Below are positions 59,624 through 64,000 of a stretch of DNA of 64,000 nt, piece after piece (positions within the stretch are counted from its first letter, which is position 1; the number at the start of each line of letters is the position of its first letter). The notes below the pieces were generated by a model that saw nothing but the letters and a program-made list of their open reading frames with translations, did not search any database and had not been told where the DNA came from. The stretch covers positions 266,001 through 330,000 of the forward strand of contig NW_019028982.1 of assembly GCF_002105155.1 (NCBI RefSeq), given 5' to 3'. Source of the DNA: Lobosporangium transversale (taxonomy: Eukaryota; Mortierellomycota; Mortierellomycetes; Mortierellales; Mortierellaceae). The position numbers and the translations under genes are program-made.

Positions 59624-61701
59624 TCGGAAGAACAAGAAGAAAAGAAAAAAGAGTGGAGTGTTGTTTGCCTCGGAGTTTGCTGACCCTTTTTTATCACAAA
59701 ACACGATGACTTTTGTGTGTGTGCTCGGAGAGTGCGCGATGACCCATATGATGTGTTCCACAATGCCCGATAACAAAAACTTGCTCGTCACGGAAATGGA
59801 AAACCTTGATCTCGGACAAAACAGATTCTTTGTATTTGACAAGTATACATACACATTTTATGTGTGTGTATATCCATGTATATTTAAAATCCAAATACAG
59901 ACATGTAAATATGCATGAGAACACTCCACAGATCTTCCTTCTACGCCTCTGGAGATCTCTTTAACTTTGCACGCGTGTATCTCAAAATGAGTTTAATCTT
60001 TTTTTCCTTCTTTTGTCAAAGATAAAGTCTCACAAGAGGAAAAGTCCGAGGTGGTAGTAGAGAGCTCTAATAAGGCACCAGTAAAGGAGAGCTCCCGTAG
60101 TGGCTACAGAAAGAAACAAGATTCTTAGTCGGGTAGTTCCTTTTTTTTTTTTTTTTTTTTTTTTTTTTCCTGTATACTTTTCCAAATGATCAACTTCTCA
60201 TTAGAGCATTAGCTCAGTGTGTAGCTTTAATGTAGGAGCTAAAGACGAGCAGGAAGCCTACCCCGGCCAAGGTTCACAAGACTTCACCGTTAGTATGACG
60301 AAGCTTTGTGAGTGTCCGTCTTGAATCTGGATTCAAGCAGCAACTGTAAGTACACGTTTAGCTTTGGATGGTGAAAGGCTTACGCGAGATCTCCACAACC
60401 CATAGGTTGCATATCCCCAACGGTCAAGACTACTACTCTTGGAGCTACTTTAAGGAGTTTAGTGTATATGTGTATTTCTGTACCTTTTTTATGCGCCGTG
60501 AGAATGGAATGGCCTTACATTGGTGTCGTACTTCGGATTGATCAGAGTGTAAATTTGGGCTTGGGTGGGTACATTCGGCACTTTGATTCAACGTGATTTA
60601 AGGACGGTAAAATGGTGTTGTCAGGGTCCGGTGCATTATATATTTTATCCTTCACCATGGTCGATAAATGAGTTCTGTAGCCGTTCGTTCGTGGTCCATG
60701 TATCATGTATGGTATCTACATAATATATAGATGATCCCTATTTCGAGTTTATATGTGTTCAAGGGTCTTCGGCCAAATGTTGAGGATGCGGAGAAGAAAA
60801 GGTCCCGTAAAGTTTTTTTTGGTTATGGTTTGAAAAAAGACTATTTAAACCCAGATGAGTTGATCCCTGTGCTTGTCAGCGGGCAAGAAAGATGAAGAAG
60901 ATCCCCTCATTGTCCTCGCCTGTAATGTGCAACGTTATAGACGAAACCCAGATGCTACATCTTCTTGATTAGACAGATTTGATGTGGCATACCTTTAAAG
61001 TTGTCAAGGTACCCCAGCTGAAGGCCTGTTTAGCGCATATTAACGTACCTATTAGATTCTTTTGCTTTTGCTATTGGTACATTGGTTTTGCATGGAGAGA
61101 GGAAAAAGGGAAAAGAAGAAAATGATGAAGCCTTTCGGGGTTTTGTCACAGCTTGGACCTTGATTCTGTCAAATCCAAAGAATTGGATCCAAGAAAAGTC
61201 CCATTGGGCATGCATAAAAAGGACAATGTCAACAATCCACTTGTTGACTTTTCAATATCTTGTAGGAAAATGTATATACTGATAATATATATTTGTATAT
61301 ATAATATATTAAGGCTTGAATGAGCAACCTTTTTTTTTTTTTTGTCTCGACGCGTTTATTATTATGGGTAACAGACAGAATATGTATAAACATCTGGCTT
61401 TGGTTAGCTCTACACGTGTTGGAGATGACATGGTTAAATTAGGGAGTATCAGGTTTTTTTTGAATTGAGAGTGGTTTAATAAAACCCAGTATGGATGGTA
61501 CTTTGCACAAGAGTGATCATGATCAGTAGAGATAGGGTCATGTTGGGGCATTTGAACAGATCATGTATAAGAAAGAATGGGAGAATAGTCCTTTGGATGA
61601 CTTAAGAGCTTTTGATGATGTATCCATTACAGAGCTTTTAGATGCATTTGCATTACATTACTTCCTAGGCTACAAGGCACCACTACCCTCTTTTTTTTTT
61701 C

Positions 61702-61734
<33 letters not shown>

Positions 61735-63002
61735 CTATCTAGGAACAAGGTCGGTCTGCTTTCCTTTTCATTTGCAAACGAAGCATGTCCCAAATGAGCC
61801 AATCCACCAGTTTGCGCCACGTCCATTGGAGGTACAGCTGCATTTAATTTATTTTCGATGGACAAATGAAGATGACAGGAAACGACTACAGGCGTTACTA
61901 ATTTATATACAATATTATATTGTATTACATGGATGTTGCTATACATGTACATGTACACGGAGAAAAGTATTTCGATCATGATTCAAGATGCTCCTGAGCC
62001 ATGTGGCAAGCTCATCGTCATTTATTCTGTCTCTTGTTTGTTTGTTTTAAAATACCTGTTAATGTTGCTCATTCCCGCTTGCGCACTGGAAAGAATTCTT
62101 TAGTCAATTGTTTCTACCAGAGGCCTTTACACCCAATACACCCAAGGCTTCACCCTTTTTTTTTTATTTTTTTTTTATTTTTTATTTTTTTATTTATTTT
62201 CTATTGTGCAATAGGATGAGCAGGTCTAGGGGGATGGGCATATGGATAGGAGAAGAATCAAGCACATGAATGAATAAGGTCATGAGGATGGGAATCATTC
62301 AGCAAGCATACAAAAAGAGCAATCAAAAGACGTTGTTAATCGCTCATAGGGAGGCTGACAACAAATATTTTTTATTTTCTTTTATATTGTTCCGTTTGAC
62401 TCCTGGCTTGACATTCAAAAAGACTAGTTCGTGACAAGGGACAAGATGAACAAAGGAAAGGAGAGAGATTAAACAAATGTGGCGAAGATTGGCGTGGGGG
62501 TTGGGTGGAAAGGTGAAAGAGATCTTGGCCCGTGCTTGAAGGACAGGGCAGGGCAGGGCAAGGGCAGGAAAGCAGGCACAAAAAATGTAATTGAATAAAG
62601 AAAAAAAAAAAAAAATTTAGAGTGATTGAGTAGGCTGAATGATTGACTCAACCTGAATGGTCCAAAAATAACCCAAACATTCAGAAAAACCCTTTTTTTT
62701 CTTTACGATCATTGAAAGAGTTCCTTTCTTTGTTAATCATTCATTCATTTCGTTTCAATTCATTCATTCATTTCCCCATTCATAAAAAAAAAAAGTAAAA
62801 AAGAAATAAAAGAAGCGAAAAACAAATCCTTTTCTTTCCTTTCCTTTCCTTTCTCTTCTCTTTCTTTAATTTTCCTTTTCCTTTTCCTTTTCCTTTTCTT
62901 CACACCTACTTCTCACACTCCATCAACTTAAGACTTTTGTTCTCAAGAAAAACATTGCTCATCCCCATCACTCCATAATATTCATATTTCCATCTATCCA
63001 TA
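59515..63002. other. 3.5-kb gene-poor region
   Basis: 5' flank of ILV3, an A29 run (59592-59620), a T run at about 60139-60168, (CTTTT)n around 61690-61733 and a T/A-rich block at 62157-62200. It ends with (ATTC)n and (CCTTTT)n leader repeats before 63003. The stretch 60008-60140 has a short hairpin (GAGCTCT/AGAGCTC) and lies between T runs, but no RNA family is secured. No protein gene is supported. Confidence 0.5.
62828..62900 (+). repeat. Pyrimidine (TTTCC/TTTTCC)n tract upstream of Ser/Asn-rich gene
   Basis: Imperfect TTTCC and TTTTCC tandem units about 100-175 nt before the ATG at 63003, preceded by (ATTC)n at about 62738-62783. CT-rich tracts of this kind often lie at fungal transcription starts. 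Confidence 0.75.
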
Positions 63003-63725
63003 ATGTCCTTCCTCTTAGACGTCGCTGACCCCTCCATACATTTCCACGCTCGTCAATACCACAATTCCAGTTCAAAACCCCTTTCTGCCATAGATTCCTC
63101 CTCAAAGATTCTTTCCGGCGCTGGCGCTGGCGCTACTGGTGCTGCTGGTGCTAAAAATGCTGTTACCTCTGTCTCTGTCTCTGCATCCTCAATATCCGAA
63201 GCAAAGGATGTAAGCAGCAGCAGTAATAATAACAACAATAGCAATAGCAATAGCAATAGCAATAGCAATAATATGAGCAATTTCAACAAGCAAAACAAGC
63301 TGTTTCCCTCATTACCGGGTAACAATCCTTCAAGTGGATCTATACCGGCCAACAACATGTTCTCTGCCATGTCGCGCTTGATCCGAACGTCCTCGTCCTC
63401 TCCATCGTCTGTGGCATCATCACCGATGCTCTTGCCAACAATGTCTTCGTCGACTTTGGTCACACCGTCGTCCTCTATCCCCAATACACCGGATGCTGTT
63501 CATGTCTCAGATCCATTTTTGACTGTTACTTCTTCTTCTTCTTCTTCTTCTTCGACTTGCTTTACTACCAAAGCCAACAACGTCAACACAGGTTCGACTC
63601 TCTCTCCTAGTCTATCCTCGTCTCCTAACCTGACTACAACCCTTCGACGACCTCTGTCCCCCTGGATGATGCCTTCAGTGTGCGATGATGATCAGATGAA
63701 CAAGCTTGTCTCCTTCCAGCTTTAA
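63003..63725 (+). CDS. Ser/Asn-rich protein of unknown function (240 aa)
   Basis: Open frame after a strong CT-rich leader; the ATG is in CCATAATGTC. The product is mostly low complexity: a Gly/Ala stretch (SGAGAGATGAAGA), an alternating Asn/Ser tract (65-95) and a Ser run from (TTC)n. Short conserved-looking motifs are MSFLLDVADPSIHFHARQYH and MFSAMSRLIRTSSSSPSS near 119-136. The C-terminus RRPLSPWMMPSVCDDDQMNK looks ordered. It may be a short regulatory protein or the first exon of a longer gene continuing past the window; I saw no donor that forces the latter. An A24 run follows the stop by 9 nt. Confidence 0.65.
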   Translation: MSFLLDVADPSIHFHARQYHNSSSKPLSAIDSSSKILSGAGAGATGAAGAKNAVTSVSVSASSISEAKDVSSSSNNNNNSNSNSNSNSNNMSNFNKQNKLFPSLPGNNPSSGSIPANNMFSAMSRLIRTSSSSPSSVASSPMLLPTMSSSTLVTPSSSIPNTPDAVHVSDPFLTVTSSSSSSSSTCFTTKANNVNTGSTLSPSLSSSPNLTTTLRRPLSPWMMPSVCDDDQMNKLVSFQL

Positions 63726-64000
63726 TAATATTGTTAAAAAAAAAAAAAAAAAAAAAAATGCAGTCCGGTTCATAGCTCATACAAAAAGAGCATTTCCAGC
63801 TCAATGCTCTTTTGTATATATCATGTATACATAGTTGGGCGAAGGGAGAAGAAGAAGTCTTTCTCCATTTTAACAGCTCTAAATTCGGTTAGCATTTTTT
63901 TTTTTTTTCGACTTACCCCATATTTATACTACCTGTTTAATGCATTCACACACACTCTCTCTCTTTTCAAACCAAGTCTTTTTTTTTTTAATAATAGAAT

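Noticed and set aside
60015-60145. Possible RNase P/MRP RNA: GAAAAGTCCGAG fits the CR-I pattern GNAANNUCNGNG, with TAGAGAG nearby and GGCTTA about 350 nt downstream
   Set aside because: No matching CR-V (ACANAA part absent), and a T run of about 28 nt inside the presumed RNA would terminate Pol III. A covariance-model search (Rfam RNase P/MRP) would decide.

Overview
This window looks like nuclear DNA of an early-diverging filamentous fungus, most likely Mortierellomycotina (Mortierella/Linnemannia type). That placement is an inference. It rests on short GT-AG introns, several intronless F-box/leucine-rich-repeat genes, a double-hybrid histidine kinase, a Dnmt2 homologue and a fungal PARG. 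I see no rRNA, convincing tRNA, CRISPR or prokaryotic feature. A striking physical property is more than 30 A or T homopolymer runs of about 18-33 nt. They sit in introns and gene flanks and almost never in exons.

Layout. 1-9448 (minus): a giant hybrid histidine kinase that runs off the left edge; it needs a 37-nt microexon to complete its PAS-like domain. 10355-17299 (minus): a 2071-aa RA-like/PH-domain scaffold. 17300-21194: gene-poor. 21195-22691 (plus): F-box protein. 22853-25806 (minus): poly(ADP-ribose) glycohydrolase. 26201-27865 (minus): F-box/LRR protein. 28209-29808 (minus): CRAL-TRIO lipid-transfer protein. 31469-33835 (plus): unrecognised, probably secreted 788-aa protein with a TATA box. 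34362-36680 (minus): third F-box/LRR protein. 37-41 kb: three possible small orphan genes. 41316-43304 (minus): degenerate PIF/Harbinger (HARBI1-like) transposase, apparently domesticated.

The right part is dense in conserved genes. In order they are eS12 (43760-44331, minus), an Ssh4-like Rsp5 adaptor with SPRY domain and PPxY motifs (45661-48043, plus), a DUF962/Mpo1-like membrane protein (48302-49063, plus), a second CRAL-TRIO protein (49342-50909, minus), the ribosome-associated Hsp70 Ssb (51753-54258, minus), tRNA methyltransferase Dnmt2 (54609-56882, plus, seven exons, divergent from Ssb) and dihydroxyacid dehydratase Ilv3 (57053-59514, minus, with a GC-AG intron). After a 3.5-kb gene-poor stretch comes a Ser/Asn-rich ORF (63003-63725, plus).

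Exon models were built by hand from splice consensus, reading phase and known family motifs. All multi-exon models keep phase throughout. The genes do not form a pathway cluster. Themes are signalling (histidine kinase, RA/PH), ubiquitin targeting (three F-box proteins, Ssh4), translation (eS12, Ssb, Dnmt2), lipids (two CRAL-TRIO proteins, Mpo1-like) and ADP-ribose turnover (PARG).
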